From Planctomycetaceae bacterium (lineage in GTDB: Bacteria; Planctomycetota; Planctomycetia; Planctomycetales; Planctomycetaceae), in assembly GCA_013813775.1 (NCBI GenBank), contig JACCRE010000168.1, forward strand, positions 1 through 53,091: a DNA stretch of 53,091 nt. The letters are read 5' to 3'. The notes beneath the pieces are model-generated. The model saw only the letters and a list, made by a program, of their open reading frames with translations. It searched no databases and was not told where the DNA came from. Shown piece by piece: positions 52,317 to 53,091 of the stretch (within the stretch, counting starts at the first letter, position 1; every line of letters starts with the position of its first letter). A program made the translations under genes and the position numbers.

Positions 52317-53091
52317 ATGATGCGGCACCCGCTCTCGCAGCCTCGGCCGAATCGGATGTCGTCGCCGCACCCCTTACGGATGATCCACGCTCCTTCCGTC
52401 GAAGCCGACGCACCTCCCGCGGCGTCGCCGCAAGCCGCCTCGCGCCGTGCCAGTCGTAAATCCGTCGGCTGGCGTGAAGCGTTCTTCCGGGCGGCGGGGC
52501 CGGGCGTCGTCACGGGCATCACGATGGGAGCGTGGCTGCGATTGCTCGCGCAGAACCGCTTTCGCATCCATCCGGCGTACTGGCCGAAGGCGGCCTTCAC
52601 GACGCTCGCCAGCGGTCTCAGCTCGACCTTCGCCGTCGCCGAGAAGGCGATCTACGGACGCCGCATCGCCGCCACCGTCGTCCCGCCGCCGCTCTTCGTC
52701 CTCGGCCATTGGCGCAGCGGCACGACGCACTTGCACAACCTGCTGGCGATCGACGAACGCTTCGGCTCGCCGAGCTTCTCGGAAGTCACGATCCCCAGCA
52801 CGTTCCTGACCGGTTCGCCGGTGCTGAACACGGCGGCTCGCTTCCTGCTGCCGGCGACGCGGTTCGAGATCGACAACGTCTCGCTGAGCATCAACGCGCC
52901 GTCGGAAGAAGAGTTCGCGCTCGCCCAGATGACCTTCCACTCCCCCTACATGGGCTGGGCCTTTCCCGAGCACGCCGACTACTACGGGCGCTACGTCAAC
53001 TTTCGCGGCGTGCCCGAACACGAGGTCGCCGAATGGAAGGCGGCGTTCCTGACGTTCCTCAAGAAGCTCACGCTGCGGCATCACAAGCCGA
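52317..53091 (+). CDS. Sulfotransferase-family protein, 3' partial
   Basis: The open frame runs off the right edge; 258 codons are visible. ATG at 52317 follows AAGGCGGG; other in-frame ATGs are at 52320, 52356 and 52380. After a Pro/Ala/Ser-rich N-terminus, the PAPS-binding loop VLGHWRSGTTHLHNLL lies at about residues 128-143. It is followed by FGSPSFSEVTIPSTFL and by AAFLTFLKKLTLRH near the edge. These are characteristic of the bacterial sulfotransferase family that transfers sulfate from PAPS to small molecules or glycans. The target is unknown. It is divergent from the radical SAM gene. Confidence 0.88.
   Translation, partial: MMRHPLSQPRPNRMSSPHPLRMIHAPSVEADAPPAASPQAASRRASRKSVGWREAFFRAAGPGVVTGITMGAWLRLLAQNRFRIHPAYWPKAAFTTLASGLSSTFAVAEKAIYGRRIAATVVPPPLFVLGHWRSGTTHLHNLLAIDERFGSPSFSEVTIPSTFLTGSPVLNTAARFLLPATRFEIDNVSLSINAPSEEEFALAQMTFHSPYMGWAFPEHADYYGRYVNFRGVPEHEVAEWKAAFLTFLKKLTLRHHKP

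Noticed and set aside
52374-53084. Minus-strand open frame at the right end
   Set aside because: It is the shadow of the sulfotransferase gene, which has clear motifs on the plus strand.

Overview
The window reads as chromosomal DNA of a planctomycete. It is GC-rich and contains a DUF1559 prepilin-like protein (GFTLIELL head), an EF-hand lipoprotein, MoxR/DUF58/VWA operons with giant membrane proteins, a secreted protein of about 2,100 residues, and many short dispersed palindromes and 7-nt-periodic repeats between genes. Genus cannot be read from the sequence. No tRNA, rRNA, CRISPR array, transposase or phage gene was seen.

Layout. (1) 1-6.9 kb: the tail of a phosphohexomutase-like gene, then three proteins with HlyD/lipoyl-type adaptor domains: a GAF-HlyD membrane protein (minus), a secreted HlyD protein (plus) and a PqqD-like/M50 protease/HlyD chimera (plus). 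(2) 7.0-9.1 kb: DUF3467, a VOC protein and a PRPP synthetase-like enzyme. (3) 9.1-33.5 kb: a long co-directional minus-strand run. In transcription order it holds an EF-hand lipoprotein and a coiled-coil membrane protein. After a repeat-filled gap come an AfuA/FbpA-like solute-binding lipoprotein, its permease, and an ABC ATPase fused in frame to an NHL propeller. Next are a double-VWA protein, MoxR, DUF58 and a BatA-like VWA protein, and finally two successive cassettes of large membrane protein, ABC ATPase and ABC-2 permease. Most junctions overlap as ATGA or GTGA, so much of this is probably one translationally coupled operon. (4) 33.7-36.3 kb: a ThiXYZ/NMT1-type importer. (5) 36.7-44.4 kb: DUF1499, DUF1559 (with a Fur-box-like palindrome upstream), a 2Fe-2S ferredoxin, a GAF/SpoIIE phosphatase, an EEP-family membrane protein, a small Lys/Gly-rich protein with a clear terminator, and a HerA-type ATPase. 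(6) 44.6-53.1 kb: the giant secreted protein, a radical SAM protein, and a sulfotransferase that runs off the right edge.

The most unusual items are the ATPase-NHL fusion with a lipoprotein signal embedded at the joint, its coupling to the MoxR/VWA operon, the duplicated membrane-protein/ABC cassettes, the adaptor trio with no adjacent pump, and several repeat families: composite palindrome pairs, heptamer-periodic blocks, and G-rich in-frame insertions inside three unrelated genes.
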